Assembly (NCBI RefSeq): GCF_014836905.1 | Contig: NZ_JACSPZ010000004.1 | Location: forward strand, 372,001-436,000 | Reading direction: 5' to 3' | From: Solibacillus faecavium | GTDB lineage: Bacteria > Bacillota > Bacilli > Bacillales_A > Planococcaceae | DNA length: 64,000 nucleotides | Shown here: positions 11,088 to 19,424 of the stretch, one piece after another | Position numbering within the stretch: the stretch's first letter is position 1 | Layout of the letters: each line of letters starts with the position of its first letter | Made by a program: the position numbers and the translations under genes | Notes under the pieces: generated by a model | Seen by the model: only the letters and a program-made list of their open reading frames with translations | What the model was told of the DNA's origin: nothing | The model's database searches: none

Positions 11088-11105
11088 AATAATAGAGTAC
11101 ATAGC

Positions 11106-11147
11106 ATTCACCATCTTCCTTAAATAGAAAGATGGTGAATTTTTTTG
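11106..11147 (+). terminator. Rho-independent terminator
   Basis: ATTCACCATCTT and AAGATGGTGAAT form a 12-base stem followed by seven T on the plus strand. It closes the preceding gene. Confidence 0.9.
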
Positions 11148-11245
11148 ATCTTTTTTGCTGATAATACGTTCTATTTGCATTGAACTTTCAGTGCTGTATA
11201 CTAAGCGCTATGCATATTTTTAATGAATGAAAGTGGGATATATTT

Positions 11246-12055
11246 ATGAAATTCGGATTTATCGGTCTTGGAAACATGGCCAACGCGATTATTAATGGAA
11301 TGATTACAAGTGGACAATTTAATGCTACAGATGTATATGGGATTAATCGTAGCATCGAAAAAACAGAGGCACTCATCAGCCAATATGGGATCCAAACTGC
11401 AGATTCAATAGAGCATCTCATGTCACAAGTAGATGTCGTTATTATTGCAGTAAAGCCTCAAATGTTTGATCAAGTAATTCCAGCAATTCAACAAAATTTA
11501 AAGAGCAATCATATTGTTATTTCGATTGCTGCCGGAAAATCACTTGACTATTTACATCGTGAGCTTGGGGTACAGACGCCTATTTTCCGTGTCATGCCTA
11601 ATATAAATTCAACTATTGGCGCATCTACAAGCTGTTTTTCAACAATCATAGGAAATGACGAACAAAAAGCTATTGTTGAAAAGCTGTTTGCTACAGTAGG
11701 AACGATTGATGAACTTCCTGAAGAATTATTTTCAATATTTACTACGATTGGTTGCGCCTCCCCGGCCTTTACTTACCTGTACATTGATTCGTTGGCACGT
11801 GCTGCTGTCCGCGAAGGTATGCCAAAAGATATGGCACTTAAAATTGCAGCAAGTTCTGTATTGGGTAGTGCTAAAATGGTATTACAATCTGACTCCCACC
11901 CATGGCAATTAATCGATCAAGTATGCTCTCCAGGTGGAACGACAATTCAAGGTGTCACATCCCTGCAAGTGAACCATTTCGAAAGTACAATATATGAAGC
12001 AGTTGATGCCGTTACAAACCGCGATACTGTTCTTCAAAAGCAAACAGTTAAATAG
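11246..12055 (+). CDS. proC: pyrroline-5-carboxylate reductase
   Basis: 269 residues, normal for ProC. It reduces 1-pyrroline-5-carboxylate to L-proline with NAD(P)H, the last step of proline synthesis. The Rossmann motif GLGNMANAI is at about residues 7-15. AVKPQMFDQV and IAAGKSLDYL are the typical following strands, and the C-terminal SPGGTTIQGV signature (about 228-237) is complete. It is a single-gene unit bounded by terminators. No T-box or other leader is visible upstream. A GTGGGAT sequence serves as a weak ribosome-binding site. Confidence 0.95.
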   Translation: MKFGFIGLGNMANAIINGMITSGQFNATDVYGINRSIEKTEALISQYGIQTADSIEHLMSQVDVVIIAVKPQMFDQVIPAIQQNLKSNHIVISIAAGKSLDYLHRELGVQTPIFRVMPNINSTIGASTSCFSTIIGNDEQKAIVEKLFATVGTIDELPEELFSIFTTIGCASPAFTYLYIDSLARAAVREGMPKDMALKIAASSVLGSAKMVLQSDSHPWQLIDQVCSPGGTTIQGVTSLQVNHFESTIYEAVDAVTNRDTVLQKQTVK

Positions 12056-12062
12056 TCTATTA

Positions 12063-12093
12063 CCTAGTGAAATCAAATTTCACTAGGTTTTTT
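12063..12093 (+). terminator. terminator after proC
   Basis: CCTAGTGAAAT pairs with ATTTCACTAGG, with a six-T tail on the plus strand, seven bases after the stop codon. Confidence 0.9.
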
Positions 12094-12163
12094 CATCTTG
12101 CTTTACTTTTTTATCATAGTATAATTACCTTTATTTAGTAAATCATTCAATAAGAGGTGTATC

Positions 12164-12640
12164 ATGACTTTAACGTTGCGAGTCTTAGCCATTATCCTAT
12201 TCAGTTCCTTTCTTATTTCCGCTTCAAGTGAAGCAGCAACCGGTGAAAAAGGGCATGCACTTCAATACCAATATGAAATAATAGAACAAAACGATAAAAT
12301 TTTTTGGAACATTCAGTTTGAAGATCAATTTCTGCAGATTAAAGAAAGTGAAAAATCTGCTGAAGCCTTGTTGCAGTTCAGAAGCTTGATTGAACAGGCT
12401 ACAAGTAACGTTCTACCATTAATCTTTTATAGTTGCTTTATATTATTTACAATCGTTTTGACAGTAACATTCATACTAACTAAACCAAAGCGCTTAAAAC
12501 ACCCACTCTATTTGAGTTGCGTCTTCATCTCTTGCCTGTTCCTGTTCAAAAGTTATTCCTACTATGAAATCCTTCAGCATACTAAAGCTAATTTACGCTA
12601 TTATTATCTATTGCTTGAAATGATTAATTCTTCTCATTAA
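12164..12640 (+). CDS. small membrane protein of unknown function
   Basis: 158 residues. An N-terminal hydrophobic segment (VLAIILFSSFLISASS, about residues 7-22) looks like a signal peptide with cleavage near SEAA. A soluble stretch of about 70 residues follows, then two transmembrane helices (about 92-112 and 125-142) with KPKRLKH between them. AAGAGGTG precedes the ATG. No family is recognised. It sits alone between two terminators. Confidence 0.6.
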   Translation: MTLTLRVLAIILFSSFLISASSEAATGEKGHALQYQYEIIEQNDKIFWNIQFEDQFLQIKESEKSAEALLQFRSLIEQATSNVLPLIFYSCFILFTIVLTVTFILTKPKRLKHPLYLSCVFISCLFLFKSYSYYEILQHTKANLRYYYLLLEMINSSH

Positions 12641-12672
12641 CATGTAAAACAACTATGTTTTGCATGTTTTTA
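12640..12672 (+). terminator. terminator after the small membrane protein
   Basis: ACATGTAAAACA and TGTTTTGCATGT pair with one G-T step, and TTTTT follows on the plus strand. The stem begins at the stop codon. Confidence 0.75.
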
Positions 12673-12712
12673 TAATTATCTCTAAAACTTGTAAAAAAAT
12701 ACGAGAACATAA

Positions 12713-12764
12713 TTGCTAAGTCACGTACTATTCTATATAATCAATCTTGTTTCAAATTGAAACA
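12713..12764 (+). promoter_or_regulatory. promoter and palindromic operator of the carboxy(nor)spermidine operon
   Basis: TTGCTA (12713-12718), 17 bases, then TATAAT (12736-12741) form a SigA-type promoter. Seven bases further, TGTTTCAA-A-TTGAAACA (12748-12764) is a perfect 8-base inverted repeat placed at the expected transcription start. Its position suggests a repressor site. The regulator is not identified. Confidence 0.65.
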
Positions 12765-12798
12765 CAATTAAATTATAGATTGGGAGCGTGACAAGAAA

Positions 12799-14028
12799 TT
12801 GGGTAAAGCATTGATTATTGGAGCTGGCGGTGTAGCTAGCGTTGTCGTACATAAATGTGTACAAAACTCAGAAGTATTCGAAGAGATTATGATCGCAAGT
12901 CGAACAAAGTCTAAATGTGATGCTTTAAAAGAAAAATTAGATGGTGGAAAAACGATTATTCATACAGCACAAGTGGATGCGGATAACACCGAGGAACTAA
13001 TTGACTTAATCAATGGATTTAATCCAGATGTGGTGATCAATGTAGCTTTACCATATCAAGACTTAACTATTATGGATGCATGTTTAGCAACTAAGACTCA
13101 TTATGTAGATACAGCAAACTACGAGCCTTTAGATACTGCTAAATTCGAATATAAATGGCAATGGGCGTATAAAGAACGTTTTGAAGAAGCAGGCATTACT
13201 GCGCTTCTAGGTTCAGGTTTTGACCCAGGTGTAACAGGCGTATTCACAGCGCATGCACAAAAGCATCATTTCGATGAAATTCATTACATCGATATCGTTG
13301 ATGCTAATGGTGGAGACCACGGACTTCCATTCGCAACAAACTTCAACCCGGAAATCAACATTCGCGAAATTACTGCGAACGGTCGTTTCTGGAAAGATGG
13401 CGAGTGGGTTGAAACGGAGCCTTTAGAATATAAAACAGTTTATAACTTACCGGAAATCGGTGAAAAAGATTGCTACCTTCTATACCATGAAGAATTAGAA
13501 TCTTTAGCGAAAAACATTAAAGGTTTAAAACAAATCCGCTTCTGGATGACGTTTGGCGAAAAATACTTAACACATTTAAACGTTCTAGAAAATGTAGGTA
13601 TGACTTCAATTGAGCCAATCGAATTCCAAGGACAAATGATTCAGCCAATCCAATTTTTAAAAGCTGTTTTACCAGATCCAGCAACACTTGGACCTCTTAC
13701 AAAAGGTAAAACAAACATCGGCTGTATCGTTCGCGGTATTAAAGACGGTAAAGAAAAAACTTACTATGTATACAATGTATGTGATCACCAAGAATGCTAC
13801 AGAGAAGTTGGCTCACAGGCGATTTCTTACACAACTGGTGTACCGGCAATGATCGGCGCTATGCTTGTAATGAACGGCGAATGGCAAAAACCAGGTGTAT
13901 GGAATGTGGAAGACTTCAATCCAGATCCATTCATGGACGCTTTAAACAAATGGGGCTTACCATGGCACGAAACTGAAAATCCTGAATTAATCGACTTAGA
14001 ATTCACTTCTAACGGAGTAACAAAATAA
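12799..14028 (+). CDS. saccharopine-dehydrogenase-family carboxynorspermidine/carboxyspermidine dehydrogenase
   Basis: 409 residues. The family condenses L-aspartate semialdehyde with a diamine (diaminopropane or putrescine) and reduces the imine with NADPH, giving carboxynorspermidine or carboxyspermidine. The N-terminus MGKALIIGAGGVASVVVHKC is the dinucleotide-binding loop and fixes the start as the TTG at 12799, although its GGGAG site is rather far away. The saccharopine-dehydrogenase fold continues through GSGFDPGVTGVF (about 139-150). Its stop overlaps the next start (TAATG), and the partner is the decarboxylase of the same pathway, which supports the assignment over a lysine-pathway enzyme. 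Which polyamine is made cannot be told from sequence. Confidence 0.85.
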   Translation: MGKALIIGAGGVASVVVHKCVQNSEVFEEIMIASRTKSKCDALKEKLDGGKTIIHTAQVDADNTEELIDLINGFNPDVVINVALPYQDLTIMDACLATKTHYVDTANYEPLDTAKFEYKWQWAYKERFEEAGITALLGSGFDPGVTGVFTAHAQKHHFDEIHYIDIVDANGGDHGLPFATNFNPEINIREITANGRFWKDGEWVETEPLEYKTVYNLPEIGEKDCYLLYHEELESLAKNIKGLKQIRFWMTFGEKYLTHLNVLENVGMTSIEPIEFQGQMIQPIQFLKAVLPDPATLGPLTKGKTNIGCIVRGIKDGKEKTYYVYNVCDHQECYREVGSQAISYTTGVPAMIGAMLVMNGEWQKPGVWNVEDFNPDPFMDALNKWGLPWHETENPELIDLEFTSNGVTK

Positions 14029-15218
14029 TGGCTGATGTAAAAATGAAGAAGCCTATTATGGAGGAAGCTTTAGCAGAAGAAACGGGCATCGATTGGTCAC
14101 AGGCTCCGTCTCCGGCATTCGTAGTTGACGAGCGATTACTCGAGCGCAATTTAAAGCTATTAAAATCTGTACAGGATCGTACAAATTGTGATATTTTACT
14201 TGCACTTAAAGGGTTTTCAATGTGGTCAACATTTCCGATGGCGCGCAATTATTTAGCTGGCATTACGTCTTCTTCATTATTCGAAGCACGTCTTGGCTAT
14301 GAAGAATTCGGTAAGGAAGTACATGCTTATGCCCCTGCTTATGCAGAACATGAAATTGATGAATATTTAACATATGTCGACCATATTGTATTTAACTCTT
14401 TTGATCAGTTAAATAAATATAAAGACAAAGTGTTGAATCATGAGAAAAATATTTCAATCGGCTTACGTGTAAACCCGGGCTATTCAGAGGTGGAAACACC
14501 ACTTTATGATCCATGCTACATTAATTCACGTTTAGGTATCCCGTTTGAATCATTCCAGCCAGATGAGCTAGACGGTGTGGAAGGTATTCATTTCCACGCT
14601 ATGTGTGAGCAGGGTGCGGAAGTGCTGGAACGTATTTTAGTTCATTTTGAAGAAAAATACGGAAAGTACTTACACCAGATGAAATGGATTAACTTCGGTG
14701 GTGGTCATCATATTACGAAACCGGGTTATAACGTAGAACTTTTAGTGTCGTTAATTAATCGTATTCAGGAAACATATGATGTGAAAGTAATTTTAGAGCC
14801 AGGTGAAGCAATTGCACTGAATACAGGTTATTTAGTAGCAACAGTGCTTGATATCGTTCATAACGGTATGGAGCTTGCAATCGTAGACTCTTCTGCTACT
14901 TGTCATATGCCGGATACGCTTGAGATGCCATACCGCGCACATATTATCGGTTCTGGTCAACCAAATGAAAAAGCATATACGTACCGCTTAGGTGGTATGA
15001 CATGCTTAGCTGGCGATATTATTGGAGATTACTCATTCGATGAGCCACTTAAAGCAGGCGACAAAATCGTCTTTACTGACATGGCCCATTATACAATGGT
15101 AAAAACGCATATGTTCAACGGTGTGAACTTGCCGAGTATTTGCACGTACAATGATGAACAAGGAATAAAAGTTATTCGTTCATTCCAGTTTGAAGATTAT
15201 AAAGGTCGCTTATCATAA
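14028..15218 (+). CDS. nspC: carboxynorspermidine/carboxyspermidine decarboxylase
   Basis: 396 residues, a PLP-dependent alanine-racemase-fold decarboxylase. The PLP lysine is in LLALKGFSMW (about residue 61), and the phosphate-binding glycines are in NFGGGHH (about 222). The active-site cysteine region DSSATCHMPDT (about 288) is typical of the NspC branch. It removes the carboxyl group made by the preceding enzyme, giving norspermidine or spermidine, so the operon is an S-adenosylmethionine-independent route to triamines. GGAGTAAC inside the end of the upstream gene is its ribosome-binding site. A strong hairpin follows. Confidence 0.9.
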   Translation: MADVKMKKPIMEEALAEETGIDWSQAPSPAFVVDERLLERNLKLLKSVQDRTNCDILLALKGFSMWSTFPMARNYLAGITSSSLFEARLGYEEFGKEVHAYAPAYAEHEIDEYLTYVDHIVFNSFDQLNKYKDKVLNHEKNISIGLRVNPGYSEVETPLYDPCYINSRLGIPFESFQPDELDGVEGIHFHAMCEQGAEVLERILVHFEEKYGKYLHQMKWINFGGGHHITKPGYNVELLVSLINRIQETYDVKVILEPGEAIALNTGYLVATVLDIVHNGMELAIVDSSATCHMPDTLEMPYRAHIIGSGQPNEKAYTYRLGGMTCLAGDIIGDYSFDEPLKAGDKIVFTDMAHYTMVKTHMFNGVNLPSICTYNDEQGIKVIRSFQFEDYKGRLS

Positions 15219-15221
15219 GAA

Positions 15222-15255
15222 AAAGCAGAAACGTTTTATTGCGTTTCTGCTTTTT
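15222..15255. terminator. bidirectional terminator between nspC and the anti-sigma gene
   Basis: AAGCAGAAACG and CGTTTCTGCTT form a stem flanked by A and T runs, so it can serve both converging genes. Confidence 0.9.
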
Positions 15256-15258
15256 TCT

Positions 15259-16392
15259 TTATTCAAGCGGAATATAAATAGGCCGACTAAACGATGGCTG
15301 CCATATTCCTTGCTCATTTTTTTCCATTCTCACTTCTGCAGGTAATCCATTTTCCCCAGTATAAACCACCCAGCCTTCTGTTTCTGAGCGCACTTCAAAG
15401 GTTGCCTTTTCTATACCATTAAAGCCACTTGCAATCATTAAACGATTTAGTTCTGGTGTATATAACTGTTGACGGACAGCTTTTGTTGTTTCATAATACT
15501 GCTTTACTTCAATAGTGTGTTTATTTTCAACATTTGTAAAAAGGGCTTCATATGTTTCATAATCTTGTTCACTTTCACTTAATAAAAACATTTTTGTAAT
15601 CGCAATGGGTGAAATACCACGCAAGCGTTCCAAATCATAATCCGTTTTAAATTCCTCATAAACAGCTTGTTCTTCAGGTGTCAATGTAAGCGCTAATTCA
15701 TCTGGAGCATAAATAGCAGTCACCTTGCCGGCTAGTTGAGTATCCTTAATTTTTAATAATTGCTGATGGTCTTCTTTATTGTAAACAAGCAGCTCGTCCT
15801 TAGCGGTATCTACCGTTTCATTGGCAAAAGGTGTGAATTGTATACCCCACTCATAAAAATAATACGGGTTTTTAAAGGGATCTTTCTGTTCTGCCTCCCC
15901 TATTTTCTTTCCAAGCCCTCGGACAGTTAATATCGTACCATTTACTCGAATTTGCCCTTCATCCATTGTCACCGAATCATTCGCTAAACCGAGCACTGTT
16001 GATACAACGATTCCCTCAGGACCGTAATATGCTACATAATCTCCATATGTAATTTTGGCCTCTTCGTCTATCACCATCCGAAAGCCATGCAGCATCCATT
16101 GTTCACCTAGTAGATACGCGGTTTTGGGTTTAATCACCTCTAACGCAGTAACATCCTTAATAATTGGCAATAGTGGATCTCCTTCATTCGCTGTCTGGAC
16201 ACTTTGCTTTGGGGCGAACTGAGCATATACTATCATTCCAATTAAACAGCACATTGCAACAGAAACCGATAGTACTTGCCAATTGCGTTTTTTCGGCTTT
16301 CGCTTCGTCTGTAACAATCGCTGCTTGAGCTCAGTTGTATAAGGTGCATCCTGCTGCAATTCCCGCTTCAGCTGATTTTTAAATTCCTTCAT
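15259..16392 (-). CDS. membrane anti-sigma factor with a signal-peptidase-like extracellular domain
   Basis: 377 residues from the ATG at 16392 (GGAGG nine bases upstream), overlapping the sigma-factor gene by 14 bases. The first 45 residues are charged and cytoplasmic, the position of an anti-sigma domain. One transmembrane helix follows (about 50-68, VLSVSVAMCCLIGMIVY). The outer part carries a segment like type I signal peptidase: GDYVAYYGPEG...VLGLANDSVTM...GQIRVNG, which mirrors the GD-V-F and RVIGLPGD-V-..VNG boxes, and later LLVYNKEDHQQ...LAGKV. The catalytic lysine position appears to be Ser/Thr, so the domain is probably non-enzymatic. Anti-sigma role is inferred from gene context. 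Confidence 0.75.
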   Translation of the reverse strand: MKEFKNQLKRELQQDAPYTTELKQRLLQTKRKPKKRNWQVLSVSVAMCCLIGMIVYAQFAPKQSVQTANEGDPLLPIIKDVTALEVIKPKTAYLLGEQWMLHGFRMVIDEEAKITYGDYVAYYGPEGIVVSTVLGLANDSVTMDEGQIRVNGTILTVRGLGKKIGEAEQKDPFKNPYYFYEWGIQFTPFANETVDTAKDELLVYNKEDHQQLLKIKDTQLAGKVTAIYAPDELALTLTPEEQAVYEEFKTDYDLERLRGISPIAITKMFLLSESEQDYETYEALFTNVENKHTIEVKQYYETTKAVRQQLYTPELNRLMIASGFNGIEKATFEVRSETEGWVVYTGENGLPAEVRMEKNEQGIWQPSFSRPIYIPLE

Positions 16393-16876
16393 AAAATAGC
16401 GCCTCCAATTCCTGATCATTTTTTAAAAGCTCTCTCGCCCGACGAATTCTTGTACGAACGGTATTTTGTGAAACCATGAGTAAATCAGCAATTTCTGATA
16501 CCTCAAATTCCTCATAGTAAAATAAAATAATGACCTCACGATAATGAACAGGCAAGGCGAAAATATGTTGTTTTAATGTTGTGAAAGCTTCTATCTCTAA
16601 ATATGCTTGTTCACTTGAAGGTACATTTTTACGGATTGGTATTAATTTTGTTAGAAGTGCTTTTCTCTTTTGTTTGCGTAGCTCATCATGACAACAATTA
16701 ATCGCTATACGAGTTAAATAGGTTTTCAGTGAAGCTTCACTACGGAAATTTTCTTTATGTAATAGAAACTTCATTAAGACGTCCTGTGTAATTTCCTCTG
16801 CAATTTGACGATCCTTTACGTATAAATAGCTAAAATGATATAAATATTCTCCATATTGTTCTACAATTTCCTCCAC
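16379..16876 (-). CDS. ECF-type RNA polymerase sigma factor
   Basis: 165 residues from GTG at 16876, chosen because AAAGAGGTGAG lies six bases upstream; a TTG at 16897 lies upstream of that site. Region 2 is YLYHFSYLYVKDRQIAEEIT with QDVLMKFL (about residues 10-38). Region 4 is a helix-turn-helix with EVSEIADLLMVSQNTVRTRI (about 123-142). The protein lacks an extra C-terminal domain, as in SigW/SigX/SigV-type factors. It is co-transcribed with an overlapping membrane anti-sigma gene, so an envelope signal is likely. A promoter of ECF type just upstream suggests self-activation. Confidence 0.92.
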   Translation of the reverse strand: MEEIVEQYGEYLYHFSYLYVKDRQIAEEITQDVLMKFLLHKENFRSEASLKTYLTRIAINCCHDELRKQKRKALLTKLIPIRKNVPSSEQAYLEIEAFTTLKQHIFALPVHYREVIILFYYEEFEVSEIADLLMVSQNTVRTRIRRARELLKNDQELEALFYEGI

Positions 16877-16907
16877 CGACCACTCACCTCTTTTCAATTC
16901 TACAACT

Positions 16908-16936
16908 TAGACGTTTGCTTTTTAAAAAATTGTTCA
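16908..16936 (-). promoter_or_regulatory. ECF-type promoter, probably autoregulatory
   Basis: On the minus strand TGAACA (16936-16931), 17 bases, then CGTCTA (16913-16908). This resembles the TGAAAC and CGTC elements of Bacillus ECF sigma promoters, and lies about 30 bases upstream of the sigma-factor start. Confidence 0.6.
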
Positions 16937-16983
16937 AAATCTTCCATAATAATTTCTTCAAGGCTAATTATGATACAAAAAAA

Positions 16984-17018
16984 GAGCACGGTTTCAACTT
17001 TAACGTTGTACCGCGCTC
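16984..17018 (-). terminator. terminator after selO
   Basis: GAGCGCGGT pairs with ACCGTGCTC (one G-T), with an inner AAC/GTT pairing. Seven T follow on the minus strand. Confidence 0.85.
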
Positions 17019-17023
17019 GATTT

Positions 17024-18487
17024 TTATGTGCCGCAATAGCTGACAAATGGTGGTTCTTCATCTGTTGGCGGCTGTGTATATTTTGAAAACTGTTCATTTG
17101 TATCATAGGGATTTGATAAGACTTGAAGCATTTCGGCAAACATTGAAGGATTGCCTGCAATAAATTCTTCTATAGCTTGTTCTACTAAATGATTTCTTGG
17201 AATTACGGAAGGATTAACCGATTTCATCACCTGTAAAGTTTCTTCTTTTGTCATGTCCTGTTGATCAATACGCTCGAACCAGGCTTTTTCCCATTGTTTG
17301 AACTGTTCTGATTGGAATAATTTATTGTTTGGTCGTTCTCCCTCTGCCAATGAACGAAACGTATTCGTATAGTCCGCTTCATTGTATTCCATTAACTGAA
17401 GCAAATCGTTAATAAGCTGTTCATCCTGATCACCCGGATAGAGAAGTCCGAGCTTTTCACGCATTTCACTATAATAATGTACTTCATAAACAGAAGGGAA
17501 TTTTTCTAGAATACCTTGTGCTAAACGAACCGCCTCTTCTTCATCCTCATGAATTATTGGCAATAAACTTTCTGCAAATCGTGTTAAATTCCAAGCAGCA
17601 ATTGCAGGTTGGTTACCATAAGCATAACGTCCTTGAGTATCAATTGAACTAAATACAGTAGATGTGTCATACGTATCCATAAAAGCACATGGACCATAAT
17701 CTATTGTTTCACCGCTTATTGTCATGTTATCCGTATTCATTACACCGTGAATAAAGCCAACACTTTGCCATTTTGCAATTAGTGCCGCTTGCTTTTCTAA
17801 TACAGTTTCTAATAATGCAATATAAGGATTATCTACTTTACGAATCTTAGGATAGTGCCGGTCTATCGCATAATCCGCTAATGCTTTTACGTCAGACAAT
17901 TCTCCAAATTGAGCTGCATATTGAAATGTACCGACGCGCAAATGACTAGCCGCTATACGGGTTAAAACAGCACCATGAAGTGCTTTTTCACGATAAATAA
18001 CATCCCCTGTTGCAGCAATCGCTAAGCTACGTGTGGTAGGAATTGAAAGTGCATGCATCGCTTCGCTAATAATAAATTCTCTCAACATTGGACCTAATGC
18101 CGCTCTTCCGTCTCCCCCTCGTGAATACGGTGTGCGCCCTGAGCCTTTTAATTGAATATCATAGCGTTCCCCATCTTTTGTAATATGCTCGCCAATTAAT
18201 AGTGCTCGTCCATCTCCTAACATATTGAAATGGCCAAATTGATGTCCCGCATATGCTTGGGCAATTTGCGCTGCCCCTGAAGGCATTTCATGTCCGGCTA
18301 AAATTGCCGCCCCTTGCTCTTTTAATTCATTTGCATCTAAATCCATTCTATCTGCTAGCGTACGATTAAAAAGGACAATCGCTGGTGCAGTAACTTTATT
18401 TGCCGCTATCTCGGTATAAAACATTTGTGGCAAATTCATATAACTATTATCAAAACGAAAACCAAAATTGTCTTCTTTTTCTGTCAT
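17024..18487 (-). CDS. selO: SelO-family protein adenylyltransferase (YdiU)
   Basis: 487 residues from the ATG at 18487, which follows GAGGCG; two earlier ATG codons lack a good site. SelO proteins are pseudokinases that transfer AMP from ATP to Ser/Thr/Tyr of target proteins. LKGSGRTPYSRGGDGRAALG (about 114-133) is the nucleotide-binding loop, VMNTDNMTI (about 245-253) contains the catalytic-loop Asp/Asn, and DYGPCAFMD is the metal-binding DFG-like element. The protein ends SYCGT, a short C-terminus with the cysteine typical of bacterial members. It runs divergently from bioY; the BirA boxes between them start 57 bases upstream of its start codon. Confidence 0.93.
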   Translation of the reverse strand: MTEKEDNFGFRFDNSYMNLPQMFYTEIAANKVTAPAIVLFNRTLADRMDLDANELKEQGAAILAGHEMPSGAAQIAQAYAGHQFGHFNMLGDGRALLIGEHITKDGERYDIQLKGSGRTPYSRGGDGRAALGPMLREFIISEAMHALSIPTTRSLAIAATGDVIYREKALHGAVLTRIAASHLRVGTFQYAAQFGELSDVKALADYAIDRHYPKIRKVDNPYIALLETVLEKQAALIAKWQSVGFIHGVMNTDNMTISGETIDYGPCAFMDTYDTSTVFSSIDTQGRYAYGNQPAIAAWNLTRFAESLLPIIHEDEEEAVRLAQGILEKFPSVYEVHYYSEMREKLGLLYPGDQDEQLINDLLQLMEYNEADYTNTFRSLAEGERPNNKLFQSEQFKQWEKAWFERIDQQDMTKEETLQVMKSVNPSVIPRNHLVEQAIEEFIAGNPSMFAEMLQVLSNPYDTNEQFSKYTQPPTDEEPPFVSYCGT

Positions 18488-18591
18488 TGTTTTTCGCCTC
18501 ATTTCTTTTAGTTGATACATTTATTATAAACCTTTTAAGATTAGTTAACCAAAATCCGGTCTTTTAAAACGAAAACTGTAATCTAGTCTCA

Positions 18592-18679
18592 TTTTAGTTA
18601 ACCAAAAATAAATTTTAGTTGACACAACTCGTTTTACATTTTATATTTACGTTAACCGAAAAAATATTCTAGTTAACAA
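18592..18679 (+). promoter_or_regulatory. bioY promoter with two tandem BirA-type operators
   Basis: The SigA promoter is TTGACA (18619-18624), 17 bases, TATATT (18642-18647). Two inverted-repeat boxes share the same geometry: GTTAACC at 18597 with GTTGAC at 18618, and GTTAACC at 18651 with GTTAAC at 18672; the half-sites are 21 bases apart and the boxes 54 bases apart. They resemble the GTTAACC-spacer-GGTTAAC site of the biotin repressor BirA. One overlaps the -35 and the other covers the start region. A lone GTTAACC half-site lies at 18544. Confidence 0.75.
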
Positions 18680-18691
18680 AGGGGTTAGAAA

Positions 18692-19288
18692 ATGGAAACC
18701 GTTCACAAAACACAAACCTTTAAAACAGTAGATTTAATTTACAGTGCTTTGTTTGCAACATTAATTATGATTGGTGCAAACATAACATCATTTGCACCAT
18801 TCTTAACAGTGGGTGGTGTACCAATTACATTACAAACTTTTTTTGCTATTTTAGCAGGATTAGTTCTAGGATCTAAAAAAGGAGCCATTGCTTGTACTGT
18901 ATACATGGCTATTGGACTTGCTGGTGCACCGGTGTTTTCAAAATTTACAGGTGGCTTCTCAGCAATTTTGCTACCGACATTCGGTTTTATTGTTACATTT
19001 ATCGTTAGTGCCTATATTGCCGGTAAAATCGCTGAAACATACAAAACTAGACTTGCCTATATTATTGCGGCAGTTATAGCGATGGCTATTAATTATATTC
19101 TAGGAACAACTTGGATGTATTTTGCTTATACATTATGGGCAGCGGCGCCAGAAGGATTTTCCTACAAACTGGCTTGGTTATGGATGATTCCACCGATGCC
19201 AAAAGATATTATTCTAGCTATTTTTGCAGGATTCTTTGCTTTCCGTATTCAAAAAGTTTTAAAGATCCTTCCGATTAAACACTCGTAA
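18692..19288 (+). CDS. bioY: biotin transporter substrate-binding component BioY
   Basis: 198 residues with five or six membrane-spanning segments. BioY is the S component that captures biotin, alone or with the ECF energy-coupling module. ASFAPFLTVGGVPITLQTFF-type sequence near residues 32-50 is the usual BioY signature, as is the GAPVFSKFTGG loop (about 77-87). GGGGTTAG precedes the ATG. No biotin-synthesis genes are adjacent. Two BirA-like operators in the promoter suggest that biotin represses it, which supports biotin as the substrate. Confidence 0.95.
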   Translation: METVHKTQTFKTVDLIYSALFATLIMIGANITSFAPFLTVGGVPITLQTFFAILAGLVLGSKKGAIACTVYMAIGLAGAPVFSKFTGGFSAILLPTFGFIVTFIVSAYIAGKIAETYKTRLAYIIAAVIAMAINYILGTTWMYFAYTLWAAAPEGFSYKLAWLWMIPPMPKDIILAIFAGFFAFRIQKVLKILPIKHS

Positions 19289-19424
19289 ACAGTTGGAAAT
19301 GTGGAGAGAAACTGCTTTTTGCTGGACACATTTATCCTTTTTTATACAATATTTTGGCGCCATCATTATACCGAAATCTATTTATTTGATATAATTTATC
19401 ATATTGATAAAGGAGGAATTCCGT

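Noticed and set aside
16915-16960. Leader-peptide-like frame (MEDFEQFF...) before the ECF sigma gene
   Set aside because: It overlaps the ECF promoter elements themselves and has no ribosome-binding site, so it is probably chance.
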